Shown here: positions 17,797 to 27,547 of the stretch, piece after piece | How positions within the stretch are numbered: the first letter of the stretch is position 1 | Layout: every line of letters starts with the position of its first letter | From: Bdellovibrio sp. | Lineage (GTDB): Bacteria; Bdellovibrionota; Bacteriovoracia; Bacteriovoracales; Bacteriovoracaceae | NCBI GenBank assembly: GCA_016187935.1 | Contig: JACPIU010000014.1 | Location: forward strand, 147,688 to 211,687 | Direction of reading: 5' to 3' | Length of the DNA stretch: 64,000 bases | The notes under the pieces: model-generated | Database searches by the model: none | Seen by the model: only the letters and a program-made list of their open reading frames with translations | What the model was told of the DNA's origin: nothing | Translations under genes and position numbers: made by a program

Positions 17797-18274
17797 CTAT
17801 TGTATTCCTCATTAAATAGTCAGCAGGGACACTGATCTCCCCACGATCTGCATCACACTGGCCGGCCCTTCTTTGTGCTTCAGAATAGCCTCCGCATTCA
17901 GCACCCCAACTATTGCGAATGATAAAATGGCATTTGCCGTTGAGCATTTTCCTGCCGACCACCACCACGGCATGGGGGCGGCAATCGCAGAACTGTTGAT
18001 TGCAATAATAATGTTCGGAAGAGCGTTCATTGACTCCTGAGTAATTGGAAGAAGAGGGGCCGGTAAAGATATTGGCGCACATTGAAATTCCGGCCGGGCG
18101 GCCTCGACTGAGCTGGTTATCAATGGCCTGTTTCATAGATGCTTCACTCCCTTGGACAGAAATGAGCTTTGGTAAGGTTAAGCTTGGTCGAGGAAGACTC
18201 GCGCAACGAGCATTGACCCACTTACGGGCAAATTCTTCAGCATTCTTGACGTCCCAGTTGTCAATTTTGCTCAT
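17777..18274 (-). CDS. Papain-like (C1) peptidase, C-terminal part, separate frame
   Basis: This 165-residue frame carries the second half of a papain-family catalytic domain: His101 in CRPHAVVVVG and Asn121 in IIRNSWGAECGG, the standard His and Asn of the triad. It opens at ATG 18274, inside the last codons of the upstream frame (14-base overlap), in the +1 frame relative to it. The catalytic Cys is in that upstream frame, so neither half alone is a complete protease. Either the gene is frameshifted (real or sequencing), or the two parts are made separately or joined by +1 frameshifting at a UGA-C stop context. Confidence 0.75.
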   Translation of the reverse strand: MSKIDNWDVKNAEEFARKWVNARCASLPRPSLTLPKLISVQGSEASMKQAIDNQLSRGRPAGISMCANIFTGPSSSNYSGVNERSSEHYYCNQQFCDCRPHAVVVVGRKMLNGKCHFIIRNSWGAECGGYSEAQRRAGQCDADRGEISVPADYLMRNTIDANYFE

Positions 18275-19118
18275 GAATGTGATGGACGGCGGCCTGCATA
18301 TCGGTGGTCATGCCCTGGCCTCTAATATATGTGCAAGAAGAATTATTTTCGCGCGGATCACTACGAAGAAAAGGGACATAAGAACTTTCGAATTCGGCAA
18401 TGGCCTCACTACACTGCCTGCGATAAGCGGCAATATTTCTCAAGTTATTAAAGGCGCTCTCATTACTTTCATACTCCAGAGTATCAAAAACCTGTGCCAG
18501 TGCGGTATTTGCCTCACTATGTGAAGCATGGTCATAGCGATAGAGTGCTTTCAAAAACTCCATGAATCCATGCAGGCCATTGGCGGTTTCAAATCCCAAA
18601 GCACGATGATCGCACGTTTTGCCATTCATATTTTTGGTGAAAATTTGATGGGCGGCATCGAACGTTCCGCCGCTATTTGGGGCACTGGCGACACTACCAA
18701 GAACTTTAAATTGCCCTGGGCGAGTTTGACACATCATTTTCTCACGACATTGTGAATTGTATCTGCGCTTAACCTCACCGACGACATCAGTAGAATTATT
18801 GGTTACGGGAATCGGCCATGGTGACATTCTAAAACCTTCACGATTTCTGGTGCGAGCGGCGGGTGGCCCTCCGGGGTCGCTGGGAGACTGGCGTCCCTCG
18901 ACGCAACGTAAATGAGCATCGACCATTGAGGAATAGGCAAAGGCCCAGCAATTATTTGTCGCCCCCTGACTCAGAGGAGGCAGATCTTCCAGACAATTTC
19001 CATTACCAGTCAAATGTACGGGACTGCCTGTACACTCTTGTGAAACCCCTCTTGGGATACAAATCAGCTGAATTAGCAGGATGAAAAAAATCTGTTTAGG
19101 ATTCAATTTTTTCTTCAA
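18261..19118 (-). CDS. Papain-like (C1) peptidase, N-terminal part with catalytic Cys
   Basis: 285 residues with a signal peptide (hydrophobic FFILLIQLICIPRGVS). Gln51 and Cys57 in LSQGATNNCWAFAYSSMVDA form the oxyanion-hole and nucleophile motif of C1A peptidases. The following 200 residues are an unusually long insertion before the His/Asn half, which is found in the next frame. The frame ends at a TGA inside HHIHEQN. Removing one base near the AAAA run at the junction would give one protein of about 440 residues. It was probably an exported protease. A 184-base gap upstream holds its promoter and small palindromes at 19225-19240. Confidence 0.75.
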   Translation of the reverse strand: MKKKLNPKQIFFILLIQLICIPRGVSQECTGSPVHLTGNGNCLEDLPPLSQGATNNCWAFAYSSMVDAHLRCVEGRQSPSDPGGPPAARTRNREGFRMSPWPIPVTNNSTDVVGEVKRRYNSQCREKMMCQTRPGQFKVLGSVASAPNSGGTFDAAHQIFTKNMNGKTCDHRALGFETANGLHGFMEFLKALYRYDHASHSEANTALAQVFDTLEYESNESAFNNLRNIAAYRRQCSEAIAEFESSYVPFLRSDPRENNSSCTYIRGQGMTTDMQAAVHHIHEQN

Positions 19119-19302
19119 GATTATATGCCCAACATTTTAATCAACGCATCAATTGATCTTATCGCATCTTAAGATGAAAAAAAAATATTAATTAGCTATG
19201 TTGTTCTAAGATAGATAAGCCTTTGGATATACTGATATCCTACAGGAATTCGTCGCTAAACTCACATCAGCGACTGGCATAGAAAGTGGTGGGATGGCGA
19301 GT

Positions 19303-19875
19303 TTAAGGAAGATTTTTAGGAAGAATGAGGCGTCGTCTTGAGACCAGTGCGGCAATAAAAAGTGTTAAAGGAAGAATACTGATTGCCCCTACGATGCCAA
19401 TGGTTGAGAGCAAGTGTGAATTGGAATTTGCCGCCATTGTTTGAGGAGATGGCGGAACTTCGAAAGGAACATCAAAAGAAAGGGATTTATCGCCTTCTAT
19501 CGAAACATTCAGATGATAGGTTTGGTCTGGAAGAAGTTGGAGCTGAAGAATGTAAAGAAATCTTTCATCAGTATAGTTCCGGGTGATCTTTTGAATCTCA
19601 CCCGTGGGAGTTTTAATTTTGAAATATAACTTCCCTTGATAATGGGTATCACTATTTAAATCGTAGAGGTAAAGATAAATATCGACAGTCGTCAGCGACC
19701 CAATGGACCGATACAAGGTATATCCCAATTCGAAATTTTTATTAAAATACACCATGGGTGACGTTGGATCGTCTTGGCGTTGGACATAATGCAGGGGCAT
19801 GGAATGATCGGCATAGCAAAATCCCGCTATCAACAATACTCCTGCAATGAAAAGAGCAAGACCAAAAGTTTTCAT
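19303..19875 (-). CDS. Membrane-anchored partner of propeller lipoprotein, copy 1 (DHSM protein)
   Basis: 190 residues: a signal peptide ending in GFCYA, a mature N-terminus beginning DHSMPLHYV, a beta-rich domain of about 125 residues, then a transmembrane helix near 155-178 and a short basic tail (SRRRLILPKNLP). This is the topology of a type I membrane protein. It is clearly paralogous to the protein at 27679-28260, sharing DHSMxLHYVxRxD, the FExGxTxY stretch and a YLYLYDL/YVYLYDL strand. Its ATG overlaps the stop of the propeller gene by 4 bases. The fold may resemble YtkA-like or CopC-like beta-sandwich domains; that is a guess from pattern. Confidence 0.75.
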   Translation of the reverse strand: MKTFGLALFIAGVLLIAGFCYADHSMPLHYVQRQDDPTSPMVYFNKNFELGYTLYRSIGSLTTVDIYLYLYDLNSDTHYQGKLYFKIKTPTGEIQKITRNYTDERFLYILQLQLLPDQTYHLNVSIEGDKSLSFDVPFEVPPSPQTMAANSNSHLLSTIGIVGAISILPLTLFIAALVSRRRLILPKNLP

Positions 19876-22800
19876 CGTGTACCTTGGGTTGAAAGAATAT
19901 TGCTCTCATAGTTATCCGTTGTTTGTAGAAAATCTTCCTTTGGAATTTCGGTTGCAGTAGAAGAAGAAGTGGTAAAGTTGACTTCCGAACCGTCCAGAAT
20001 TAAGTTGGCGAAGTCAATTAAGGTATCTCCAATTTCTGTCAGCGCGATGGTGAAACAATTCTGGCAAACTTCCTGTTTGTTCACAAAGTTTTTAAAAATG
20101 CCTCTGCCGCAGGTGGTGGCCAAGAGATATTCACCTCCTGAGGCAAAGGCAAGGCGGTAGGGATAGGTATGGCTAAGCAGGGGAACGTAACCATTTTGGG
20201 CCCAGCGCCAATTGTTGCCGCCATCGTGAGTGACTAGCACTCCGGGATCATGCAGGCCTACGAATACCCTCTCAGGGAATTTCGGATCAATCACAATCGA
20301 GTCGACTCCTCCTCCAAATCCGATATGTTTATATTCGGTGTTGTAGGTATAACTTTTGTCATACGCCCCTCCCAGATATTTGTTGTAATTATTCAAACCG
20401 TTGAGTAGGCGTGTCCATGTGGCACCACCATTTTCAGTTTTATAGAGACCATTGGCATTGGTCCCCTCGACTTGACCATAGTGAGAAGCCGTTCCGGCAT
20501 ACATAATTTGGGGATTTTGCGGGTGAAGGGCCAAAGCCTGAGTAAAAATACCTACGGCGGTCGAAGTGGTTGTACCATTAGTGGTTGTGAATTTAAGCGA
20601 GGGATTAATACAGCTTTGATAATTAAGGGTGCAAGCAGTTCCATTCATAGCAGAAAAAGTATTTCCACTGTCTGTGCTCACATAGACGCCACTTCCCAAT
20701 GTAGTGACCACGACAATATTGGTTTGGGCGGGATGAATTTCTATTGCGGACACAACATTCATGGGTACGGAAGGAATGCGATACCATGTCTGTCCGGAGT
20801 CATCGCTTTTCCAAAGTCCCGTGCCCCAGCAAGGGTTCTTAGGAAGTGAAGCTGAATTGACCACCTCCTGAGCGACGTTACGATTTTTGGCATCCACGAT
20901 TGAGGTTTTTAGACTATTTGATTCCAAATTATTCGCGGCCCATGTGACCACATTGGCCTGGCCGCTATTAGGCACACCATAGTAACAAGCGCCTTGGGGG
21001 CCTTCTCCGGCACCGGCGAATAATGTTGTAGGAGTTGTTGGATGAAAGGCCAGGCTGGTGATAGAACTATAGAAAGGAGCTTTTTTGCTTAGATCAACGG
21101 GCTGGACTGTGCCCGCTTGGTAATAATAAAGACGAGTTGATGCCCATCTTCCGCCACCAACAATAAAGGTATCCGGGTCTGTTGGATGAACTGCAATGGC
21201 ATTATAATCGGTGCCATAAAGTCCCGCCCAACTCCAATTTTCTCCAGCATCGATTGATTTGTATAATCCACCTTCGGCCACAGTATAGACAATATTATTA
21301 TCGGAAGGCGCGATGACCACCGCTCGAACAGCGGAAATCTTAAGTCCATTGTTTCTGCTCTCGAAGGAGCTCACCGCGACTCCTGCGCTATTTTTGATAT
21401 CGTGACCTCCGTTGAGAGAAACTTTGGTACCATACCCGTAGGAGTTGCTATAAATGACGTTGGGATTGGCGGGAGAAATATCAGAATAACCATGGTCAAT
21501 GGTTGCGTGATTGCAAGTTCCGCGCTTAGTCCAATTCAAAAAACCATCGCCTTCCACAATACACTTGTGACCGATGACCAGGACCTTTTTGGGACTTGAG
21601 AATTCATCAATGCGAACTGTCTTCAGGAACAAGCCATTGAAGGCCGTTGCGCTTAATTTTTTCCAGGTGGTACTTTGCAAATCATTGGGTAGAACATAGA
21701 TGGCCTGGGCGGCCGTGATGGCAATAATCAGGGGCACTTTCGAGTACGAGAGTTGCGCCAAACTATAACTATTATAATTGGTGGAAGGATGGACTTTGGA
21801 ATCAGGATAAAAAAATTGTATATCCGTGATATCTTGCCCTGTAGGAAGTCCCTCACTTAAGTCCACCCAGGTTTTTCCTCCATCGAAACTGCGGATGATT
21901 GGAGTACTGGCGGGGGCGACTGTGTGCCAACCTTTATTGGTTCTGGTTCCTGCCACCAGATGGACACCACTGTTGGTTTTAACCGGATCAATTCGTATGA
22001 CGGAAATGTTTCCACCACCATTGCCGCTCCCGTTAGTGCCTGTAATGGCGACGCCATTTTTCATAATTTTGTTATGCGTGATTGGTAAGGTGGTGGTGAA
22101 GGTTTTACCACCATTATATGATTCCCAAATGCCATCTTTGGTCGGCCATTGATCCATGCCGGAAAAAATATGGTAGGGATTTTCAGGATCAATTGCCACG
22201 GCAAAGATTTCTCCCTCAAGTGAAATATTACCGGCGCTGGTCCACTTCCAAGTTTTCCCACCGTTATCACTTCGCCATAATGGTGAAACATGTTTGCCGA
22301 CAGTTCCGACGTAAATGATATCGGGATTTTTACTTGAAATGCTAATGGCCCGTACCCGAATTTTATGCAGTTCTCCCGGAATTCCAATCTCCTTCCAGGT
22401 ATTGCCGTAATCTTCTGTTTTAAATAGTCCGCCGTCTGTGCCCCCCATAAAAGCAACATTGGGCAAAGTCGGATGGGCGGTAACAGCATTTGACCAGCCT
22501 CCTTGGAAAGCGACTTGATGCCATGATTTTGAATAATCCAAGCGCGCAGAACTGATCTTGAGATTATCTAAGTCCATTTTTCCGTTATGAAGACCGATTA
22601 AGGTTTTCCCAAAATGTATTTTCCCCTTTGTATCCAAGGAATTAATGAGAGCGGTCGTGCCGCTATAGACAATGATTCGCACTCCGGAAAATTCTCTCTT
22701 CAGAGATACTTTAACATCATTCCATATTCCTACAGGGATAGTATAAGTGGCGGTGGCCAAAGTGGTATTATTTGAGGTTGCCCCAGCGGTCAGGATATCC

Positions 22801-23291
22801 TGTCGATAAAGCGTCCAGGTAGAGCCGTTATAGGTGACCCAGTATCCTTGCAGGCCGGTATAGTAGACGGCAAAATAGGTCGTGCCAAAATAGTAGCGCA
22901 TGCTGATTTGAAAATCATAATCTTCCCAAGTTAAGGATTCCGGGGAATAAAGCCAGGGAGAGAGTGAAAGAGTACCGCTTAGTTGCGCAATATAGTCAAC
23001 GCCTCCTGGAACGACCTGGTAATTTCCGTTTTGACCGTTGGTTAATTTCAGACCTCCCAATGAGAATCCTTTGGTGTTGTCTGTGGCGGTGTTGTATTTT
23101 TTTTCTTCAAAAAAATCGAGCCGTTCATTTCGCAGATCATCTTCGTATAATACCCACGGCTCACTGCTGCTGGTTTTAATTGCCTCCCAAGCTTCTTGAT
23201 TAAGCGCTTGAGCAGGATCATGGGGCGGTAGACAACCCACTGTGATTGCAATAATTATCAGACTTAAAACTATATTGAATTTGTATTTCAT
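19872..23291 (-). CDS. Secreted BNR/sortilin-like beta-propeller lipoprotein, copy 1
   Basis: 1,139 residues. The N-terminus has a lipobox (IAITVGC, Cys20). Residues about 45-255 look like a concanavalin-type beta sandwich (WEDYDFQISMRYYFG, then GIWNDVKVSLKREFSGVRI, and the closing GKMDLDNLKI). The remainder holds at least nine Asp-box/BNR motifs (SxDxGxTW), for example TEDYGNTWKEIG, RSDNGGKTWKWT, RSFDGGKTWVDL and VTHDGGNNWRWA, typical of sortilin/VPS10-like and sialidase-like propellers. The C-terminal VDSIVIDPKFPERVFVGLHD and TTCGRGIF are shared with the two paralogs in this window. There is no clear catalytic site. A sigma-54 promoter lies upstream and the DHSM partner follows. Confidence 0.88.
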   Translation of the reverse strand: MKYKFNIVLSLIIIAITVGCLPPHDPAQALNQEAWEAIKTSSSEPWVLYEDDLRNERLDFFEEKKYNTATDNTKGFSLGGLKLTNGQNGNYQVVPGGVDYIAQLSGTLSLSPWLYSPESLTWEDYDFQISMRYYFGTTYFAVYYTGLQGYWVTYNGSTWTLYRQDILTAGATSNNTTLATATYTIPVGIWNDVKVSLKREFSGVRIIVYSGTTALINSLDTKGKIHFGKTLIGLHNGKMDLDNLKISSARLDYSKSWHQVAFQGGWSNAVTAHPTLPNVAFMGGTDGGLFKTEDYGNTWKEIGIPGELHKIRVRAISISSKNPDIIYVGTVGKHVSPLWRSDNGGKTWKWTSAGNISLEGEIFAVAIDPENPYHIFSGMDQWPTKDGIWESYNGGKTFTTTLPITHNKIMKNGVAITGTNGSGNGGGNISVIRIDPVKTNSGVHLVAGTRTNKGWHTVAPASTPIIRSFDGGKTWVDLSEGLPTGQDITDIQFFYPDSKVHPSTNYNSYSLAQLSYSKVPLIIAITAAQAIYVLPNDLQSTTWKKLSATAFNGLFLKTVRIDEFSSPKKVLVIGHKCIVEGDGFLNWTKRGTCNHATIDHGYSDISPANPNVIYSNSYGYGTKVSLNGGHDIKNSAGVAVSSFESRNNGLKISAVRAVVIAPSDNNIVYTVAEGGLYKSIDAGENWSWAGLYGTDYNAIAVHPTDPDTFIVGGGRWASTRLYYYQAGTVQPVDLSKKAPFYSSITSLAFHPTTPTTLFAGAGEGPQGACYYGVPNSGQANVVTWAANNLESNSLKTSIVDAKNRNVAQEVVNSASLPKNPCWGTGLWKSDDSGQTWYRIPSVPMNVVSAIEIHPAQTNIVVVTTLGSGVYVSTDSGNTFSAMNGTACTLNYQSCINPSLKFTTTNGTTTSTAVGIFTQALALHPQNPQIMYAGTASHYGQVEGTNANGLYKTENGGATWTRLLNGLNNYNKYLGGAYDKSYTYNTEYKHIGFGGGVDSIVIDPKFPERVFVGLHDPGVLVTHDGGNNWRWAQNGYVPLLSHTYPYRLAFASGGEYLLATTCGRGIFKNFVNKQEVCQNCFTIALTEIGDTLIDFANLILDGSEVNFTTSSSTATEIPKEDFLQTTDNYESNILSTQGTR

Positions 23292-23321
23292 ATTATTTCC
23301 CCCTACATTTCCATTCTGAAA

Positions 23322-23337
23322 TGCAGAGATGATGCCA
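23322..23337 (-). promoter_or_regulatory. Sigma-54 promoter before propeller copy 1
   Basis: On the minus strand TGGCAT-CATCT-CTGCA, with GG and GC exactly 10 bases apart as sigma-54 requires. One base of the -12 box differs from TTGCA. The start codon is about 31 bases downstream of the -12 element. Confidence 0.75.
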
Positions 23338-23496
23338 AAACTATATCTTTGATTTTTCTAAGATTTCAAAACGACGAGTCAAATATGTGTAAGGAAATCA
23401 AGACTGTGTCAGGTTAGGTTGACCATTGAAATGAAATTACTTGGGCGAAGGTCAGGAGCATGGTAGTGCCTGTACTGATTAGGCGATTAGGATACC

Positions 23497-26220
23497 TCAC
23501 TGCTTCTTACAGTTTATGTTAGTCTTCAGCATCCTAAAATGTTGTTTCCAATCGGGTTCGAGAATTTCCGTGGTAGTCTGGGGTGAAATTTGAAAATTGA
23601 CAGTTGCAAGCGTCATAAGTTCATAAAAGATAAAAAATAAACATTCTACATCATACTGAGGAAGTGAGTCATTACCCATTATTTGAGTGAGGATGAAATT
23701 CCCAATAGGTGAAACTGTAACACCATTAGATCTAATCATAATGTCGCGTAGGTTTAAGATAGTCTGATACGATGCTTGGGAATTTCCGGGGATAATTAGT
23801 CGTGCCCAAGCGGGGCCTAAATAATTTGCAAATTCAATCTCACGTTTTTCGGAATAGACTTTAATAGGGATAAACAGTAAGTCTTCGCGCTGAAGTAAGG
23901 TATCTTTAGGAAGGGTATCAGAGGTAACACTGAACCTGATGGGATCATTCACTTTTTGGGGATGACGTTTAATGCAAACTTTCGTTTCTTGAATCTGTGA
24001 AGCTGGTTCGTTCAAGTGTTGCATAAGACAGGGGAGTTCATAGTCCTTAAGATTGAGAGAACGATTAAACAGAGTCGTCTTTGAATTTATCTGAGTGTTT
24101 GTTCTCCCTTCAGAGGATCGAAGATTGATTAATCCGCTTGAAACGAGAGTGTCATTGTAGGTAATTTCTACAATTCCAAAATCGAGGTCTTCTGGCAAAA
24201 TGGTATAGAAGCGCAAAGGAAACTGTTTTTGGTCATTGGAAATTGTAAAATCGAGATCAGGAGTCAATTCAAGAGGTGGTGAATTTGAGTTTTCTGCCTT
24301 GAGAGGAAAGTAAAAATTATCCTCACGCAAGATTCTTAGCTTGATAGAAGAACCTGCAGGAAGTTTGAGCTGGTCGACCTCAAGTGAAAGGGTAATGGGA
24401 ATCATTTTTGTATTTCTTTCGTTGGGCATAAGCTGACAAGGTGGGGCGGTGGAAAAAATATGGGTGTTGGCCGTGATTTCTTCCTTAAGAACATTTGGGG
24501 GAGTGGACCAAGGATGTTGGCCATACTTCTGTTTGAGAGTTTCAGTTAAGAAAAGATAGGGATTGACAATGCAACGGAATGAAAAAAAATCTGATTTATT
24601 CTGCTTTAGCACAAAATTAGCAAGCAGGGTTGTTGCAGCATTGATTGACACAACTTTCTCATCACTTAAGATGGCCATGTTGGCCATTCCTCTGGCCAAC
24701 ACGTTGCTTTCGCCTGAACTGCTTTGGATCAAGCTCAGTATGAATGGAGAAGGTCTCTTGGAACGAAATAAGATTGGAATCTTGGCGCCTGTTAAATTTT
24801 CCGCTTTAAGTTCTACTTGGGCACTATATTCAGCATGATCACCCCCCGGGCGTGTTAGCGCAATTTCAACGGGGTAATCCAGGGGGCCATCGATCTTTAA
24901 AAAAAGGTTTTGCTTGTTTTTGGCAAAGTCTAAATTTATGACAGCTTCAACTGTTATATAGGTTTCTTGCGCAGTTGATGTATTTTCAGATGCAAGCTGA
25001 GTAGGTGCCATCATTGGCGTGGGAATCGGCGAAGTAGGAATTGGAGTTGCAATCTTCAGATTCGTCACTATTTGAGTTTCATCTGACTGCGGGTGAACAA
25101 TTGCGCTCTTGGCCTCATTTTGACCTCGGGTGAAATGACGGAGATACTTTATTGAGACGATACTGATCAATGCAATAACAAGAAGAAAAGGAAAGATCGG
25201 AAGTGATTTTTTTTGTTGTGGTGGTTTATTTTCTTCTTGTGGCGTTAGGATGACATTTTTTTCACTAGATTGATCGACCTTTTCAATCATGGTTAGAAAT
25301 GTTTCGGCGGACTTCGGACGTCTATCGATCATTTTTTCCAGAGACTTGCTGACAAGGGAATACAAAGATCTGGCCTTTTCGGTTTGGGGAAGGTCATCAA
25401 AACGCAGAAATCCCTGATCTGTTCTTGTATTCAGTAATTCGGTACGATTCTTTGCCTTGGGTGGTTTTCGATGCGTAAGCATCTCGTACATAATGAGGCC
25501 CAGCGAATAGAGATCAGACCTTCCATCAAGTTGAAATCCCAAAATTTGCTCCGGCGACATATAAGTCGGAGTTCCCACGACAAAGCCTGTGCCGGTTAGG
25601 TCCGAATCTTCTTTTTTGTCGAAAATATTTTTTGCAATCCCAAAGTCGAGAACCTTTACAAAATCTTTTTCGCCAAAGTCTTCCGTGAGCATGATGTTAC
25701 TGGATTTTAAATCACGATGAATAATGCCATGCTCGTGCGCTTCGCGCAGTGATCTGAGAATTTGTTTTGTGATTGCAGAAACCTCGTCGATGGTAAACTT
25801 TCGACCTGCTTTTACATAATCACGGATTGTTTTGCCTTGAATGTACTCCATGGCCATGAAGAGGGCACCGGATTCGGTTTCCCCATAATCATAAAGTTTA
25901 ACAGTGTTAGGGTGCTGTAGCTGACCAACGGTCATGGCCTCTCGTTGGAAGCGAATGAGGTCATTTTCGGCCTGGGGCCTATCCGATAATAAGATCTTAA
26001 CTGCCACGTCGCGGCCGACAGAGATCTGTTTGGCCAGATAGACTTTTCCCATCCCCCCTTCACCAATCAGTTTCTCAATTTGATAGCGATTTACAAACAC
26101 TTGCCCGATAAGAGGGTCGGCAATTTTCAGCTTGAAATTCTTTTTTTCGCTGGTTTGAAAACCATCAATAGGGCAAATTTCCTGATCTGTTTCTTTTAGG
26201 CAGTTGGGGCAGATGCGCAT
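23497..26220 (-). CDS. Membrane Ser/Thr protein kinase with large extracytoplasmic domain
   Basis: 907 residues. An N-terminal zinc-ribbon-like CPNC...CPIDG (residues 4-20) precedes a full Hanks-type kinase: Gly loop GEGGMGKVY (53-61), Lys75, HRDLKSSN (168-175), DFG (192-194) and GTPTYMSPEQ (216-225). A transmembrane helix lies near 341-360. The remaining 540 residues are beyond the membrane and beta-rich, resembling no named sensor. It starts as TAATG with the Fis-HTH frame upstream, so it is cotranscribed with the FHA activator. FHA domains bind phosphothreonine, so the kinase probably controls that activator. The first residues after the membrane are Pro/Thr-rich. Confidence 0.92.
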   Translation of the reverse strand: MRICPNCLKETDQEICPIDGFQTSEKKNFKLKIADPLIGQVFVNRYQIEKLIGEGGMGKVYLAKQISVGRDVAVKILLSDRPQAENDLIRFQREAMTVGQLQHPNTVKLYDYGETESGALFMAMEYIQGKTIRDYVKAGRKFTIDEVSAITKQILRSLREAHEHGIIHRDLKSSNIMLTEDFGEKDFVKVLDFGIAKNIFDKKEDSDLTGTGFVVGTPTYMSPEQILGFQLDGRSDLYSLGLIMYEMLTHRKPPKAKNRTELLNTRTDQGFLRFDDLPQTEKARSLYSLVSKSLEKMIDRRPKSAETFLTMIEKVDQSSEKNVILTPQEENKPPQQKKSLPIFPFLLVIALISIVSIKYLRHFTRGQNEAKSAIVHPQSDETQIVTNLKIATPIPTSPIPTPMMAPTQLASENTSTAQETYITVEAVINLDFAKNKQNLFLKIDGPLDYPVEIALTRPGGDHAEYSAQVELKAENLTGAKIPILFRSKRPSPFILSLIQSSSGESNVLARGMANMAILSDEKVVSINAATTLLANFVLKQNKSDFFSFRCIVNPYLFLTETLKQKYGQHPWSTPPNVLKEEITANTHIFSTAPPCQLMPNERNTKMIPITLSLEVDQLKLPAGSSIKLRILREDNFYFPLKAENSNSPPLELTPDLDFTISNDQKQFPLRFYTILPEDLDFGIVEITYNDTLVSSGLINLRSSEGRTNTQINSKTTLFNRSLNLKDYELPCLMQHLNEPASQIQETKVCIKRHPQKVNDPIRFSVTSDTLPKDTLLQREDLLFIPIKVYSEKREIEFANYLGPAWARLIIPGNSQASYQTILNLRDIMIRSNGVTVSPIGNFILTQIMGNDSLPQYDVECLFFIFYELMTLATVNFQISPQTTTEILEPDWKQHFRMLKTNINCKKQ

Positions 26221-26441
26221 TACTCGATTCCGTATTTTTTCATTTTTTCATAGAAAGCAGCACGACTTATGCCGAGAAGCTCCGCTGCTTTTTTTTTGTT
26301 GCCGCCTGCTTTGACGATGGCGTCGCGAATATGGGCCGAGATTTTTTCTTTTTCAAACTCATTGATTGAGAGAAAAGACTCACCATTTGCAGTACTGCTT
26401 GACGGTGAATTTTCAGTTAAATTTAAATCAGCAATTAACAT
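26220..26441 (-). CDS. Fis-type DNA-binding domain, separated from the sigma-54 activator
   Basis: 73 residues. The last 45 form a classic Fis-family helix-turn-helix (GGNKKKAAELLGISRAAFYEKMKKYGIE), normally the C-terminus of a sigma-54 activator. It opens at ATG 26441, inside the final codons of the AAA+ frame (14-base overlap, +1 frame). The first 30 residues are a linker. Either it is a free DNA-binding subunit that works with the AAA+ protein, or the activator gene carries a frameshift. Its stop overlaps the kinase start as TAATG. Confidence 0.75.
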   Translation of the reverse strand: MLIADLNLTENSPSSSTANGESFLSINEFEKEKISAHIRDAIVKAGGNKKKAAELLGISRAAFYEKMKKYGIE

Positions 26442-27477
26442 TTTTCAATTCGCGAATATTGCCGGGCCATGTATGATGATTCAAGCACTCCATCGCCTCG
26501 GGAGAGATGGTAAAAGGTTTTTTTCCCATATCGATGGAGAGGACGTTTAAATAATGCTTAACTAAAATTGGAATGTCTTGTTTACGCTCTTTGAGTGATG
26601 GTACTTTGAAGTGAATGACTTTGAGACGATGTAGAAGATCTTTTCTGAACCCATCATTCTCTGCCAGTGTGGAAAGATTTTTATGAGAAGCTGCCAGCAC
26701 GCGAACATTGACACTTACTTCATGCTCGCCCCCAAGACGTCGAATCTGCTTAGATTCGAGGACCCGTAATAGTTTGGTTTGTGCCGACAAAGGTAAGTCA
26801 CCAATTTCGTCAAGGAAAAGAGTTCCGCCACTGGCATCTTCAAAATGTCCGATGTGCCTTTTCTCTGCCCCTGTGAATGCACCTTTTTCATGTCCGAAAA
26901 GCTCACTCTCGATTAGGTTATCGGGGATTGCCCCACAATTGATGGCGATGAAGCGTTTGTCGCATCGAGCGCTGAGAGTATGAATCGCTCGTGCGATAAT
27001 TTCTTTTCCTGTGCCAGTGTCACCTTCGAGTAAAACAGTGCAGTCAAGTGGTGCTACCTTGTTGATGAATTCAATCACACCTTCTGTCAGCTTGGAGGTT
27101 CCCAAAATGCTGGCCCTGGGATCAAACGGAACTGTTAAGGTTTCAGAGTTTTTTTTCTTTTTTGTTTCCTCATTTGCGTCCTTTCGCTCGACGACTTGTA
27201 TCTCAACTTTTCCTATAACAATTTTGTCCCTGGGAATAACTTCTGTGGGACGACTGATCGGTAGGCCATTGATAAAGGTTCCATTGGTGCTGCCTAAATC
27301 CTTGATCCACCATTTGTCATTTTCAAGATAAACCTCGGCATGGCGAGAAGAAATCCCTGGATCAGACAAATGCAGCGAAAGTGATTTTTCACTCCCGATG
27401 ACATATTTCGCCTCACTGCTTTTTAAAAGAAAGCAGGTTCCCTCAATACGGCCTTTTGAAATAAATAATCCAATCAT
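26428..27477 (-). CDS. FHA-domain sigma-54 transcription activator (AAA+), ending before its HTH
   Basis: 349 residues. An FHA domain (about 22-90) has the signature SSRHAEVYLE and LGSTNGTFINGLP. The AAA+ domain has Walker A GDTGTGKE (152-159), the sigma-54-contacting GAFTGA loop (199-204), Walker B GTLFLDEIGDLP and an Arg-rich sensor region, ending at WPGNIRELKNVNC. Family members continue here into a linker and Fis HTH, found instead in the overlapping next frame. Such FHA activators respond to Ser/Thr kinases, as known in myxobacteria. Likely targets are the sigma-54 promoters in this window, including those before the propeller genes on both sides. Confidence 0.9.
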   Translation of the reverse strand: MIGLFISKGRIEGTCFLLKSSEAKYVIGSEKSLSLHLSDPGISSRHAEVYLENDKWWIKDLGSTNGTFINGLPISRPTEVIPRDKIVIGKVEIQVVERKDANEETKKKKNSETLTVPFDPRASILGTSKLTEGVIEFINKVAPLDCTVLLEGDTGTGKEIIARAIHTLSARCDKRFIAINCGAIPDNLIESELFGHEKGAFTGAEKRHIGHFEDASGGTLFLDEIGDLPLSAQTKLLRVLESKQIRRLGGEHEVSVNVRVLAASHKNLSTLAENDGFRKDLLHRLKVIHFKVPSLKERKQDIPILVKHYLNVLSIDMGKKPFTISPEAMECLNHHTWPGNIRELKNVNC

Positions 27478-27547
27478 AGCTATGGATTATTATTACATAA
27501 AATAATATTTTGTTCCTCAGGTTATACTTTGCACCTTTAAATTCTGA

